Below are positions 14,976 to 24,236 of a stretch of 64,000 nucleotides of DNA, piece after piece. The stretch comes from Amycolatopsis deserti (lineage in GTDB: Bacteria > Actinomycetota > Actinomycetes > Mycobacteriales > Pseudonocardiaceae): assembly GCF_014653945.1 (NCBI RefSeq), contig NZ_BNAU01000003.1, positions 310,001 to 374,000 on the forward strand, read 5' to 3'. The notes beneath the pieces are model-generated. The model was not told the DNA's origin. It searched no databases and saw only the letters and a program-made list of their open reading frames with translations. Numbering within the stretch: position 1 is the first letter of the stretch; every line of letters begins with the position of its first letter. A program made the position numbers and the translations under genes.

Positions 14976-16261
14976 GGGGTCCTCGATTCCTCCGGGACAG
15001 GGACGTGTGCGCGGGCGGCGACGTGCAGCTGGCTCCACCACACGAACGCGCCCGCGAAGGTGGCGCACGCGACGCCCCAGCCGGACCCCACGGCCCCGCC
15101 GATCGCCGCGCCGGACAGGCCGCCGATGACGTAGAGGGACGACGCGATGAGCTGGCAGCGCATGCTGCGGCGGGCCGCGCCCAGCGCCCGCAGGCCGGTC
15201 GCGGCGCCACCGATGAAGCTCGCGTTGAAGACGGACAGCGTGGCGGGGATGATCATCGCCTGGGCGGTGCGCCAGACGTCGCCGAGCACGAGCTCGCCGA
15301 GGTGGTCGTTCAGGACGAGCAGCAGCGCGCCGCCCCACAGCAGCGCAGCGAGCGCCTGGCTCCCGCCCAGCACCAGGCAGAAGGTCGTCAGCCGCCGCAC
15401 GTTGCGGCGCACCACGCGGGCCGCCTCGGGCACCGCGACGTAGGCCAGGCCCATCAGGACCGCGAGGAACGGGCCGAGCAGCAGTTCGCCACCCCGCACG
15501 GTCCCGACGGCCGCCAGTCCGGCGATGGCGCCGAGGCCGTACATCCGGATCTGCGAACCACCGCTGTTGCTGACGTTCTCGACGAGGTAGCGCGGCCCGA
15601 GGTCGCGCTGGTCGCGCAGCCAGGACCGCACCCCGTCGAGGCTCGGCCGCAGACCGGTCTGCAGGTAGCCGTAGCCCGCGGCGACCGCGGCCGCGCCACC
15701 CCAGGCCAGCAGGAACGCGACGACGCTGCCGTGCAGCGCGGCCAGCACCATCGCCGGGATCATGGCCACGCCCCACAGGGCGTCGTTGACGAACGACTTC
15801 TGGCCTTCGCCGGAGGCGAAGAACGCGAACCGCCAGCTGTCCTGCAACAGCAGCGGCGGCAGGATCACGCCGAGCGCGACGAACGCCGGTCCGACGCTCC
15901 CGCCCACCACGATTCCGAACAGCACGCTGACCAGGCCCGCCACGGCGCCCACGGCCAGTGCGGTCGCCGACGACCGGGCCACCGCCGCACGCCACACACC
16001 GGTGTCGACGCCGCTGAAGCGCACCATCAGCGGGTCGGTCGCCAGCCCGCGCGAGACGTTGAGCATGACACCGTAGGTGACCCACGCCAGGCTGAAGACG
16101 CCGAACGCGGTGACGCCCAGTTCGCGGGCCACGTAGATGCCGACGGCGAAGTTCGTCAGGCTCGACACCGCCTGGTCGCCCAGCCCCCAGGACAACCGCC
16201 CGGCCATGGCTCGCAGCCCGGACGGCTTCGCAGCGGGCTTGCGGTGGCGGCCCGTGGTCAT
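14972..16261 (-). CDS. Oligosaccharide flippase-like membrane protein (Wzx/MATE type)
   Basis: 429 residues with about 12 hydrophobic segments, beginning RLSWGLGDQAVSSLTNFAVGI, a characteristic start of polysaccharide-biosynthesis flippases. It should move a lipid-linked glycan across the cytoplasmic membrane. ATG 16261 has GGAGGGGTGA about 7 bases upstream. This ribosome-binding site sits in the only sizeable gap of the operon (16262-16306), after the epimerase, so translation restarts independently here. Confidence 0.85.
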   Translation of the reverse strand: MTTGRHRKPAAKPSGLRAMAGRLSWGLGDQAVSSLTNFAVGIYVARELGVTAFGVFSLAWVTYGVMLNVSRGLATDPLMVRFSGVDTGVWRAAVARSSATALAVGAVAGLVSVLFGIVVGGSVGPAFVALGVILPPLLLQDSWRFAFFASGEGQKSFVNDALWGVAMIPAMVLAALHGSVVAFLLAWGGAAAVAAGYGYLQTGLRPSLDGVRSWLRDQRDLGPRYLVENVSNSGGSQIRMYGLGAIAGLAAVGTVRGGELLLGPFLAVLMGLAYVAVPEAARVVRRNVRRLTTFCLVLGGSQALAALLWGGALLLVLNDHLGELVLGDVWRTAQAMIIPATLSVFNASFIGGAATGLRALGAARRSMRCQLIASSLYVIGGLSGAAIGGAVGSGWGVACATFAGAFVWWSQLHVAARAHVPVPEESRTP

Positions 16262-16306
16262 GGGATCACCCCTCCACCAGTGCGTGCATCCCGGGCCCGC
16301 AACGCA

Positions 16307-17329
16307 TCACACGAACCGCAGGGTGTCGTCGACCGCACCGGCCTCGCGGTGCCGCTTGAGCCGCGCGAGCCGGGTGAAGCTCCGCTCGAACGCGGAGTGG
16401 GTCAGCCCGTGCCGCTGGTAGGCCTCGACCAGCTCGACCGCGCCGTCCTTGACCGACCACTCGCAGGTGAAGCCGGGGATCGCGGCGCGGAAGCGGGAGA
16501 AGTCGACCCGGTAGGACCGCGGGTCGGCGCCGGCCTCGCCGGTGATCCGCAGCCGAGAGCCCGGCACGGCCTCGACGACCTGCTCGGCGATCTCGGCGAC
16601 GGTCACGTTGTTGCGCTCGGTTCCGATGTTGAACGCCTTGTCGTGCACCGCTTCGCGCGGCGCGACCAGCGCGGCGGCGAACGCCCGCGCGATGTCCCGC
16701 GCGTGCACCAGCGGCCGCCACGGCGTGCCGTCGGAGAGCACCAGCACCTCACCGGACAGGCACGCGTGCCCGACCAGGTTGTTCAGCACGATGTCCGCCC
16801 GCAGCCGCGGCGAGAACCCGAACGCGGTGGCGTTGCGCAGGTAGACCGGGGTGAAGTCGTCATCGGCCAGCTCGTGCAGGTCGTCCTCGACGAGCACCTT
16901 CGACTCCGCGTACGGCGTCACCGGCCGCAGCGGAGCGTCCTCGTTGACCAGGTCCGCGCCGCCCGAAGCGCCGTACACCGAGCAGGTGGACGCGTAGAGG
17001 AACCGGGACACCCCGGCGTCCTTGGCCAGCCGCGCCAGCCGGACCGCGGCCCTGTGGTTGATCTCGTAGGTCAGCTCGGGCGCCAGCGCGCCCAGCGGGT
17101 CGTTGGACAGCGCCGCCAGGTGGATCACGGCGTCCACACCGGACACGTGCTCGGGTGTGACGTCCCGCAGGTCCACCCGGTGCCCGGGCGGGTCCTGCGG
17201 CTTCGGGCCGAGCACGCACTCGTCGAACAGACCGGAGTCGAGCCCGGTCACCTCGTGCCCGGCGGCGGTGAGCACCGGCGCCATCACCGTGCCCAGATAC
17301 CCCTTGTGCCCGGTCAGCAGCACACGCAT
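16307..17329 (-). CDS. NAD-dependent sugar epimerase/dehydratase (extended SDR)
   Basis: 340 residues. Rossmann motif TGHKGYLG at the N-terminus, then HLAALSNDP, the catalytic STCSVYG and YAESK, and a substrate-side RNATAFGFSPRLRAD. These enzymes epimerise, reduce or dehydrate nucleotide sugars; the exact reaction cannot be read from sequence. A 4,6-dehydratase activity cannot be excluded and would supply the missing step of the operon. It follows the PIG-L gene by 3 bases. Confidence 0.85.
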   Translation of the reverse strand: MRVLLTGHKGYLGTVMAPVLTAAGHEVTGLDSGLFDECVLGPKPQDPPGHRVDLRDVTPEHVSGVDAVIHLAALSNDPLGALAPELTYEINHRAAVRLARLAKDAGVSRFLYASTCSVYGASGGADLVNEDAPLRPVTPYAESKVLVEDDLHELADDDFTPVYLRNATAFGFSPRLRADIVLNNLVGHACLSGEVLVLSDGTPWRPLVHARDIARAFAAALVAPREAVHDKAFNIGTERNNVTVAEIAEQVVEAVPGSRLRITGEAGADPRSYRVDFSRFRAAIPGFTCEWSVKDGAVELVEAYQRHGLTHSAFERSFTRLARLKRHREAGAVDDTLRFV

Positions 17330-17332
17330 GGC

Positions 17333-17974
17333 TCAACCCTCCAGCTGGAGACACAACTTCCGGACCGCGAAGGCCTCCGCGTACCGCGCCTGGCATTCGA
17401 TCCCCCGAATGCGGGCCAGCCCGAGGAAAGCCTCCCGGTCGTACCAAGGACGATGTCGCTGCGAGGGGTAGTGCCGTTGCAGCAATTCGACTTTTTTCTC
17501 GGCGAGTTCGTCACGCAGCGGCACGTACACCGACGGTGTGCCCAGGTCGCCGTCCCACTTGACGATCTCGTAGCCGAGCGTGAGGTGCCCGCGGAACGCG
17601 GTCGGCACCAGCTTGGCGAGGCCGCGGTGGTCCTGGTGCGCGTCGTCGGTGCGCGGTGCGACGATCAGGTCCGGGTCGGTGCGCGCCCGCAGTTCCTCCA
17701 GCGCGTTCTTGACCTCGTCCCAGTGCGCGGGCAGCCGGCCGTCCGGCATCTTCAGCACGGTCACGTCCAGGTCGGCGCCCGGGCAGAACGCCGCGAGCGC
17801 CGCGCGTTCCTCGTCCTCGCGCTCACTGCCGCCGCCGGAGAGCACCAGGGCGTCCACCCGCAGTCCGGGACGGCTCAGCGTGAGCAGGGTGCCGCCCGCG
17901 CCGATCGCGATGTCGTCGCAGTGGGCGCCGAGCACCACGATCCGCTCGAGCCGCTCCGGAATCAGTCCGATCAC
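17333..17974 (-). CDS. PIG-L family deacetylase
   Basis: 213 residues. The zinc site AHCDDIAIGAGG lies near the N-terminus and HQDHRG downstream supplies the second ligand, as in MshB and PIG-L N-acetylglucosamine deacetylases. GTG 17974 overlaps the RfbF stop (GTGA). In this operon it probably removes an N-acetyl group from a sugar intermediate. MshB itself is longer and lies elsewhere in these genomes. Confidence 0.85.
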   Translation of the reverse strand: MIGLIPERLERIVVLGAHCDDIAIGAGGTLLTLSRPGLRVDALVLSGGGSEREDEERAALAAFCPGADLDVTVLKMPDGRLPAHWDEVKNALEELRARTDPDLIVAPRTDDAHQDHRGLAKLVPTAFRGHLTLGYEIVKWDGDLGTPSVYVPLRDELAEKKVELLQRHYPSQRHRPWYDREAFLGLARIRGIECQARYAEAFAVRKLCLQLEG

Positions 17975-18759
17975 GCCGGCACTCGGTCCTTCTCCCACAG
18001 CGCCCACGGGCGCACCCCGCGCGTGTAGGCCTCGTCCAGGGCGTAGCGCTCCTTGACCGTGTCCGTCGGCTTCCAGAAGCCGCGGTAGGGGTAGGCGAGC
18101 AGGCGGCCGCGCTTGGCGAGTTCGGCGCACCCGTCGGCGACCAGGTCGCCGTTCTCCGGGATGTGGTCGAACACCTCCTGGCGCAGCACGAAGTACCCGC
18201 CGTTCTCCCACAACGGCATCTCGCTCACCGCGGTGATGGAGCCGACCAGGCCGCCCTCGTCCATCTCCACGCAGTGGAACGACGACTGCGGCGGCACGAC
18301 CATCATCGACGCGCCCGCGTCCGACCGGGAGAACCGTTCGATCATCGACGGCAGCGGCGCGTCGGTGAGCACGTCGGCGTAGTTGGCGAGGAACATCTCG
18401 TCACCGTCGAGGTGCTTGCGCACGCGGCGCAGCCGTTCCCCGATCGGCGACTCGATCCCGGTCTGCACGAACGAGATCGTCCAGTCCGCGATGTCGGTGG
18501 ACAGCAGCTCCGCCTTGCCGCCGCGCAGCACGAAGTCGTTGGAGGTGGTCTCCTCGTAGTTGAGGAAGAAGTCCTTGATGTGGTGGGCGCCGTAACCGAG
18601 GCACAGGATGAACTCGGTGTGCCCGAAGTGCGCGTAGTAGCGCATCACGTGCCAGATCAGCGGCCGGGGACCGACCATCGCCATGGGCTTGGGCACGTCG
18701 GAAGCGGTGCCGTTGCGCATCCGCATCCCGTACCCGCCGCAGAACAGGACGACCTTCAC
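17971..18759 (-). CDS. rfbF: Glucose-1-phosphate cytidylyltransferase (RfbF-like)
   Basis: 262 residues. Nucleotidyltransferase signature GGYGMRM followed by DVPKPMAMVGPRPLIWHVM, then FLNYEE, VQTGIESPIGERLRRV and LANYADVLTD, characteristic of RfbF. It makes CDP-glucose from CTP and glucose-1-phosphate. GTG 18759 has a GAGGTGA ribosome-binding site and overlaps the methyltransferase stop. The usual partner CDP-glucose 4,6-dehydratase (RfbG) is not recognisable nearby. The signature has GMRM where many homologues have GTRL. Confidence 0.88.
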   Translation of the reverse strand: MKVVLFCGGYGMRMRNGTASDVPKPMAMVGPRPLIWHVMRYYAHFGHTEFILCLGYGAHHIKDFFLNYEETTSNDFVLRGGKAELLSTDIADWTISFVQTGIESPIGERLRRVRKHLDGDEMFLANYADVLTDAPLPSMIERFSRSDAGASMMVVPPQSSFHCVEMDEGGLVGSITAVSEMPLWENGGYFVLRQEVFDHIPENGDLVADGCAELAKRGRLLAYPYRGFWKPTDTVKERYALDEAYTRGVRPWALWEKDRVPA

Positions 18760-19994
18760 GTTGGATTCACCTCGACGATTTCCAGGCGGGGTATGGGGAA
18801 GACCAGCTTGCCGCCCCACTCCCCGACGTAGGACAGCTGCTGGGTCAGTTCGTCCCGCAGGTTCCAGGGCAGGACCAGGACGTAGTCGGGCCGGTCCGCG
18901 GCGATGCGGTCCGGCGGCAGGATCGGGACGCGCGTGCCCGGCGTGAACCGGCCGTGCTTGTACGGGTTGCGGTCGACCGTGTAGGCGAGCAGGTCCGGCC
19001 GGATGCCGCAGTGGTTGAGCAGGGTGTTGCCCTTGCCCGGCGCGCCGTAGCCGACCACGGTGAGGCCGTCGTCGGCCGCGTCCACGAGGAACCGCAGCAG
19101 GTCGCGGCGCACGCGGGCGACCCGGGCGGCGAACTCGGTGTAGCCGGAGAGTTCGTGCAGCCCGGCGGCCTTCTCCCGGGCCAGGACGTCGACCATGCGG
19201 TGGCTCGGTTCACCGGCGGTTTCGGCGGGCTGGGCCCACAGCCGGATGGAGCCGCCGTGGGTCGGCAGCAGCTCGACGTCCACTAGGGACAGTCCGCCGG
19301 AGGCGAGCGCCCGCTGCGCCGAAGCCACCGTGTAGTACTGGAAGTGCTCGTGGTAGATCGTGTCGTACTGGGTCTTCTCGATGAGCGTGAGCAGGTGCTG
19401 CACCTCGATCGACACCCAGCCGTCGTCGGCGACCAGCGCGCGCAGGCCCTTCGTGAAGCCGATGACGTCCGGGATGTGCGCGTAGACGTTGTTCGCCACG
19501 ACCAGATCCGCGGGACCGTGCTCGGCCCGCACCGCCGCGCCGGTCTCCGGGCCGAGGAACGCGGTCAGCGTGGGCACGCCCGCGTCCCGGGCGGCTTGGC
19601 CGACGTTCACCGACGGCTCCACGCCGAGGCAGCGGATGCCCTGTGCCACAACGTGTTTGAGCAGGTACCCGTCGTTGCTGGCGACCTCGACGACGAACGA
19701 GTCGCCGTCCAGGCCCAGCCGGTCCACCGCACCGGCGACGAACCGGCCCGCGTGATCCACCCAGGATTCCGAATACGACGAGAAATACGCGTATTCGGTG
19801 AACGTTTCCTCAGGAGTGATCAACGGCGGGATCTGCGCGAGCCAGCAGTCCGTGCACACCCGCAGGTGCAACGGAAAGGTATTTTCCGACTCGTCCAGTT
19901 GTGCTTCGGTCAGGAACGCCTCGCACGGCGGGGTCGCCCCGAGGTCGACGACGCTGGCCAGCTGTGTCGAGCCACAGAGTCGGCAGGAGGTCAT
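18756..19994 (-). CDS. Sugar C-methyltransferase, first gene of the glycan operon
   Basis: 412 residues with three parts. An N-terminal zinc-binding domain has CRLCG and CTDCW pairs. A SAM-binding Rossmann domain has VVEVASNDGYLL and ANNVYAHIPDV. A C-terminal domain has VGYGAPGKGNTLLNHCG. This is the NDP-4-keto-sugar C3-methyltransferase family (TylCIII/NovU type), producing methyl-branched sugars. Its substrate is normally a 4-keto-2,6-dideoxy or 6-deoxy sugar nucleotide. A promoter is expected in the 76 bases upstream (19995-20070), although read-through from the hydrolase gene is possible. Confidence 0.88.
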   Translation of the reverse strand: MTSCRLCGSTQLASVVDLGATPPCEAFLTEAQLDESENTFPLHLRVCTDCWLAQIPPLITPEETFTEYAYFSSYSESWVDHAGRFVAGAVDRLGLDGDSFVVEVASNDGYLLKHVVAQGIRCLGVEPSVNVGQAARDAGVPTLTAFLGPETGAAVRAEHGPADLVVANNVYAHIPDVIGFTKGLRALVADDGWVSIEVQHLLTLIEKTQYDTIYHEHFQYYTVASAQRALASGGLSLVDVELLPTHGGSIRLWAQPAETAGEPSHRMVDVLAREKAAGLHELSGYTEFAARVARVRRDLLRFLVDAADDGLTVVGYGAPGKGNTLLNHCGIRPDLLAYTVDRNPYKHGRFTPGTRVPILPPDRIAADRPDYVLVLPWNLRDELTQQLSYVGEWGGKLVFPIPRLEIVEVNPT

Positions 19995-20070
19995 GCTCCT
20001 GATTCGGGAGACGCGAAGGACCTGTTACAAACACGCGGCCGGTTCGTCCCACCGTCTTCGAAATGAGACC

Positions 20071-20901
20071 CTATTTGCGGATCTCCAGCGTGCAGCACTT
20101 CGGCCCGCCACCGGCCTTGCGCAGCTCGGAAATGTCCACGGGCACCGGTTCGTAGCCGCGGGCCGCGAGCCGCTCGGCCAAGTCCGTGGCCTCCACCGGC
20201 AGCACCACGTTGCGCCCGTCGGACACGCCGTTGAGGCCGAAGCACTCCGCGTCGGCCGCCGTCGCGAGCACGGCGTCGGGGAACAGGCGCGCCAGGACGC
20301 GGCGCGAGCCGGCCGAGAACGCCTCCGGGTAGTAGGCGATCTGTGCCGGCGTGGTGTCGGTCGCCTCGCTGAGCACGAACAGCGCGGTGTCCAGGTGGTA
20401 GTAGCGCGGGTCGGTCAGCCGCAGTGACAGCACCGGCACCCCGAGCACCTCCTGCGCCTCGGCGTGCGCGGCGGGGTCGGTGCGGAACCCGGTGCCGGCG
20501 AGCAGCATCCGGCCGGTCCACGCGAAGTCGCCCTCGGCCTCGTTCACGTAGGACGGCATGACGACGTCGCGGTAGCCGTGCTCGACGAACCAGCGGCGGA
20601 AGTGCTCGGCCTCGGCGGCGCGCTGCGGGGCGCGGAAGCGGGCGCCGAGCACCCGGCCGTCGACGACGGTGCCGGAGTTGGCGGCGAAGACCATGTCCGG
20701 CAGCCCTGGCTGCGGCTCGATCTCCTCGACCGTGTGCCCGAGGCGGCGGTAGGTGTCCCGCAGCTCGCGCCACTGCGCCATCGCGCGCCCGGCGCTGACC
20801 GGCTGCGTGGGGTCCATCCAGGGGTTGATCGCGTACTCGACGGCGAAGAACCGGGGCGGGCACATGAGGTATCGGCGGGTCGTCGGTACCCGAGTCGTCA
20901 T
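20071..20901 (-). CDS. Dimethylargininase-like amidinohydrolase
   Basis: 276 residues, pentein fold. Landmarks are LMCPPRFFAVEYAINPWM at the N-terminus, PDMVFAANSG, the His motif YYHLDTALFVL and the C-terminal catalytic Cys in KCCTLEI. Family members hydrolyse methylarginine or arginine to citrulline, or act in ornithine-related catabolism. ATG 20901 is separated by 73 bases from a divergent Lrp-type regulator, the usual arrangement for a regulated amino-acid catabolic gene. Confidence 0.85.
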   Translation of the reverse strand: MTTRVPTTRRYLMCPPRFFAVEYAINPWMDPTQPVSAGRAMAQWRELRDTYRRLGHTVEEIEPQPGLPDMVFAANSGTVVDGRVLGARFRAPQRAAEAEHFRRWFVEHGYRDVVMPSYVNEAEGDFAWTGRMLLAGTGFRTDPAAHAEAQEVLGVPVLSLRLTDPRYYHLDTALFVLSEATDTTPAQIAYYPEAFSAGSRRVLARLFPDAVLATAADAECFGLNGVSDGRNVVLPVEATDLAERLAARGYEPVPVDISELRKAGGGPKCCTLEIRK

Positions 20902-20974
20902 GAGTTCACGGTATGGCTCGATTCAGGGACAATCAATCGCTGTTTCTTGCTCATCCACCTGCTAAACATTGCGT

Positions 20975-21421
20975 GTGAACACGCTCGACCAGCAGATCGT
21001 TTCGTGCCTCGTCACGAACGCGCGCGCCAGCTACGCCGAGATCGGGAAGGTCGTCGGCCTGTCCGCCCCGGCGGTCAAACGCCGGGTCGACCGGCTGCTG
21101 GAGACCGGGGTGCTGCGCGGCTTCACGGCGGTGGTCGACCCGGAGGCGCTGGGCTGGGGCACCGAGGCGTTCGTCGAGGTGCACTGCCGCGGCAACATCT
21201 CCCCGGCCCGCATCCGGGCCCGGCTGGAGCCGCTGCCCGAGGTGGTCGCCGCCTACACGGTGACCGGCGCGGCGGACGCGATCGTGCACCTGCGGGCCGC
21301 CGACATCCACCAGCTGGAGATGGCGCTGGAGCGGCTGCGCGGGCTGGAGATCATCGACCGGACGGTGTCCACCGTCGTGCTGTCCAGGCTCCTTGAGCGC
21401 CCGCCCAACCCCACGACATGA
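20975..21421 (+). CDS. Lrp/AsnC-family transcriptional regulator
   Basis: 148 residues. N-terminal HTH (LDQQIVSCLV, SYAEIGKVVGLSAPAVKRRVDRL split across residues about 3-40) and a C-terminal RAM ligand-binding domain (VVAAYTVTGAADAIVHLRA). The GTG at 20975 matches the usual Lrp N-terminus; a TTG at 20969 is also open. No ribosome-binding site precedes it, so the message may be leaderless. It is divergent from the dimethylargininase-like gene, its likely target, and overlaps the following enoyl-CoA hydratase gene (ATGA). Confidence 0.87.
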   Translation: MNTLDQQIVSCLVTNARASYAEIGKVVGLSAPAVKRRVDRLLETGVLRGFTAVVDPEALGWGTEAFVEVHCRGNISPARIRARLEPLPEVVAAYTVTGAADAIVHLRAADIHQLEMALERLRGLEIIDRTVSTVVLSRLLERPPNPTT

Positions 21422-22194
21422 TGGCGACCATGACCGAACGCATCGTGACCGAGCGGCGCGGCAGGGTCGCGGTGATCACCGTCGACGCGCCGCAGCGGCG
21501 GAATTCGCTGACCCTGGCGCTTTCCACCGAACTGGCCCAGGCCGTCGCCGAGGCCGAGCAGGACCGCAACGTGCACGCGCTGGTCGTCACCGGCACCCCG
21601 CCGGCGTTCTGCGCCGGAGCCGACCTGACCACGCTGGGCAGCGCGCAGGAGGAGGGCCTGCGGGCGGTCTACGAGGGTTTTCTCGCGGTGGCGCGGTCCA
21701 CATTGCCCACGATCGCGGCGGTCGGTGGCGCGGCCGTCGGCGCCGGGCTGAACCTCGCGCTCGCCGCGGACGTCCGCCTCGCCGGGCCGCGCGCGAAGTT
21801 CATCCCGCGGTTCCTCGAACTCGGCCTGCACCCCGGCGGCGGATTCACGTGGATGCTGCAGCGCGCGGTGGGTATCCAGCGGGCGCGGGCGATGACGTTG
21901 TTCGGCCAGTCGCTGGACGCCGCGGCGGCGGAGGCGGCCGGGCTGACGTTGCGCACCGTGGACGGTGACCACGACGACCTGCTGGAGGCGGCACTGGAAC
22001 TGGCGAAACCGGCGGCGGACGCACCCCGCGAGGTGGTACTGGCGACCAAGCTCTCGATGCGGCAAACCTCGACCATGGCCGAGCATTCCCGAGCAGTGGA
22101 CACCGAGATCGAACCGCAGGTGAAGTCCCTGAATTCCCCCGACTTCGCGGAACGTCTGGCCTCGATGCAGGCGAAGATCACCACACGGAACTAG
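21418..22194 (+). CDS. Enoyl-CoA hydratase/isomerase family protein
   Basis: 258 residues, crotonase fold. Oxyanion-hole segments are PPAFCAGADLTTLG and GAAVGAGLNLALAADVRLAG. The first catalytic Glu position of hydratases is not obvious, and RFLELGLHPGGG supplies the second region. It acts in acyl-CoA metabolism; substrate unknown. ATGs at 21418, 21421 and 21430 are all possible; 21418 gives an ATGA overlap with the regulator, so the two are co-translated. Confidence 0.85.
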   Translation: MMATMTERIVTERRGRVAVITVDAPQRRNSLTLALSTELAQAVAEAEQDRNVHALVVTGTPPAFCAGADLTTLGSAQEEGLRAVYEGFLAVARSTLPTIAAVGGAAVGAGLNLALAADVRLAGPRAKFIPRFLELGLHPGGGFTWMLQRAVGIQRARAMTLFGQSLDAAAAEAAGLTLRTVDGDHDDLLEAALELAKPAADAPREVVLATKLSMRQTSTMAEHSRAVDTEIEPQVKSLNSPDFAERLASMQAKITTRN

Positions 22195-22200
22195 ACGTAA

Positions 22201-22213
22201 CCGTAAGTTACGG
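22201..22213. promoter_or_regulatory. Palindrome upstream of korA
   Basis: CCGTAA-G-TTACGG is a perfect 13-base inverted repeat just after the enoyl-CoA hydratase stop and about 120 bases before korA. Too short and without a T-tract for a terminator; it could be an operator for korAB. No regulator is assigned. Confidence 0.3.
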
Positions 22214-22334
22214 GTAACCGGGATCACACCGCCGATTCTCGTCACAGAACAACAAGTAAGGTGGAGGTATCGGCGGAAGTGTGCCCACCGGCCACGACGA
22301 CGCGGCCTGTCGGGAGAGAGGGATTCTCTGACCC

Positions 22335-24236
22335 ATGAGCACGAGCACGAACGGCAACGGTGTGCTGTCGGCGAGCCGACCCACCGAAGTCGCCAAGCTG
22401 GACCGCGTGGTCATCCGGTTCGCCGGCGACTCCGGTGACGGTATGCAGCTGACCGGTGACCGGTTCACCTCGGAGGCGGCGGCCTTCGGCAACGACCTGG
22501 CCACGCTGCCGAACTTCCCCGCCGAGATCCGCGCGCCACAGGGCACCATCCCGGGCGTCTCGTCGTTCCAGGTGCACTTCGCCGACTACGACATCCTGAC
22601 CCCCGGCGACCGGCCGGACGTGCTGGTGGTGATGAACCCCGCCGCGCTCAAGGCGAACCTGCGGGACGTGCCCAACGGCGGCACGATCATCGTCAACACC
22701 GACGAGTTCACCAAGCGCAATCTCACGAAGGTCGGCTACGACTCCGACCCGCTGGCCGACGACACGCTGTCGGCGTTCCAGGTGCACAAGGTCGCCATGT
22801 CGACCCTGACCCAGGGGGCGCTGGAGGGCACCGGGCTGGGCAAGAAGGACGCCGAGCGGTGCAAGAACATGTTCGCGCTCGGGTTGCTGTCGTGGATGTA
22901 CCACCGGCCGACCGAGGGCACCGAGGCGTTCCTGCGGGAGAAGTTCGCGAAGAAGCCGGACATCGCCGAGGCGAACATCCTGGCCTTCCGGGCGGGCTGG
23001 AACTACGGGGAGACCACCGAGTCGTTCGTCACCACGTATGAGGTGGCGCCGGCGAAGCTGGACAAGGGCACCTACCGGCAGATCACCGGCAACACCGCGC
23101 TGGCCTACGGGATCGTGGCGGCCGGGCAGCGGGCCGGGTTGCCGGTCCTGCTGGGCACGTATCCGATCACCCCGGCTTCGGACATCCTGCACGAGCTGTC
23201 CCGGCACAAGAACTTCGGTGTGATCACCTTCCAGGCCGAGGACGAGATCGCCGGCATCGGCGCCGCCCTGGGCGCTTCCTACGGCGGCGCGCTCGGGGTG
23301 ACCTCGACGTCCGGGCCGGGCGTGGCGCTGAAGTCGGAGACCATCGGGCTGGGCGTGATGCTGGAGCTGCCGCTGGTGGTGATCGACGTGCAGCGCGGCG
23401 GCCCGTCCACGGGTCTGCCGACCAAGACCGAGCAGGCCGACCTGCTGCAGGCGATGTTCGGCCGCAACAGCGAGTCGCCGCTGCCGGTGATCGCGCCGCA
23501 GTCCCCCGGGGACTGTTTCGCGGCGGCGATCGAGGCGGTGCGGATCGCGTTGAAGTACCGGACGCCGGTGATGATCCTGTCCGACGGCGCGAACGCCAAC
23601 GGTTCGGAGCCGTGGCTGATCCCGAACGTCGAGGACCTGCCTGACCTGTCGGTGGAGTTCGCCACCAAGCCCAACGCGGCGGACGGCTCGGGCGAGTTCT
23701 GGCCGTACGTGCGCGATCCGGAGACGCTGGCGCGCGAGTGGGCGGTGCCGGGCACGCCGGGTCTGGAGCACCGCATCGGTGGTCTGGAGAAGCAGGACGG
23801 CAAGGGCAACATCTCCTACGATCCGGACAACCACGACCACATGGTCCGGCTGCGCCAGGCCAAGATCGACGGCATCGACGTGCCCGATCTGGAGGTCGAC
23901 GACCCCTCCGGCGAAGCCCGGGTGCTGGCGCTGGGGTGGGGGTCGACGTTCGGCCCGATCGGCGCCGCGGCCCGCCGGGTGCGCAAGCAGGGCATGCCGA
24001 TCGCGCAGGCGCACCTGCGGCACCTCAACCCGTTCCCGCGCAACCTGGGCGAGGTCCTGGCCCGCTACGACCGCGTGGTGGTGCCGGAGATGAACCTCGG
24101 GCAGCTCGCGCTGCTGCTGCGCGCGAAGTACCTCGTGGACGTGCACTCCTACACCAAGGTCGCCGGCCTGCCGTTCAAGGCCGAGGAACTGCAGCACGTC
24201 TTCACCGACATCATCGAAGGAGCGCTGACCCGATGA
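22335..24236 (+). CDS. korA: 2-oxoacid:ferredoxin oxidoreductase, alpha (fused gamma-alpha) subunit
   Basis: 633 residues. The N-terminal gamma domain has VIRFAGDSGDGMQLTGDRF and PAEIRAPQGTI. The pyrimidine-binding alpha domain follows (LLGTYPITPASDILHELS, FQAEDEIAGIGAALGASYGG, TSTSGPGVALKSE), then a C-terminal transketolase-like part. With KorB it converts 2-oxoglutarate and CoA to succinyl-CoA while reducing ferredoxin, an alternative to the 2-oxoglutarate dehydrogenase complex in actinobacteria. It overlaps korB by 4 bases (ATGA). Confidence 0.92.
   Translation: MSTSTNGNGVLSASRPTEVAKLDRVVIRFAGDSGDGMQLTGDRFTSEAAAFGNDLATLPNFPAEIRAPQGTIPGVSSFQVHFADYDILTPGDRPDVLVVMNPAALKANLRDVPNGGTIIVNTDEFTKRNLTKVGYDSDPLADDTLSAFQVHKVAMSTLTQGALEGTGLGKKDAERCKNMFALGLLSWMYHRPTEGTEAFLREKFAKKPDIAEANILAFRAGWNYGETTESFVTTYEVAPAKLDKGTYRQITGNTALAYGIVAAGQRAGLPVLLGTYPITPASDILHELSRHKNFGVITFQAEDEIAGIGAALGASYGGALGVTSTSGPGVALKSETIGLGVMLELPLVVIDVQRGGPSTGLPTKTEQADLLQAMFGRNSESPLPVIAPQSPGDCFAAAIEAVRIALKYRTPVMILSDGANANGSEPWLIPNVEDLPDLSVEFATKPNAADGSGEFWPYVRDPETLAREWAVPGTPGLEHRIGGLEKQDGKGNISYDPDNHDHMVRLRQAKIDGIDVPDLEVDDPSGEARVLALGWGSTFGPIGAAARRVRKQGMPIAQAHLRHLNPFPRNLGEVLARYDRVVVPEMNLGQLALLLRAKYLVDVHSYTKVAGLPFKAEELQHVFTDIIEGALTR

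Noticed and set aside
14966-18028. 1020-codon plus-strand open frame through the glycan operon
   Set aside because: Runs antisense to five well-supported overlapping genes; Arg/Pro/His-rich composition typical of a shadow frame in high-GC DNA.
22242-24197. 651-codon minus-strand open frame opposite korA
   Set aside because: Shadow of korA with no recognisable domain.
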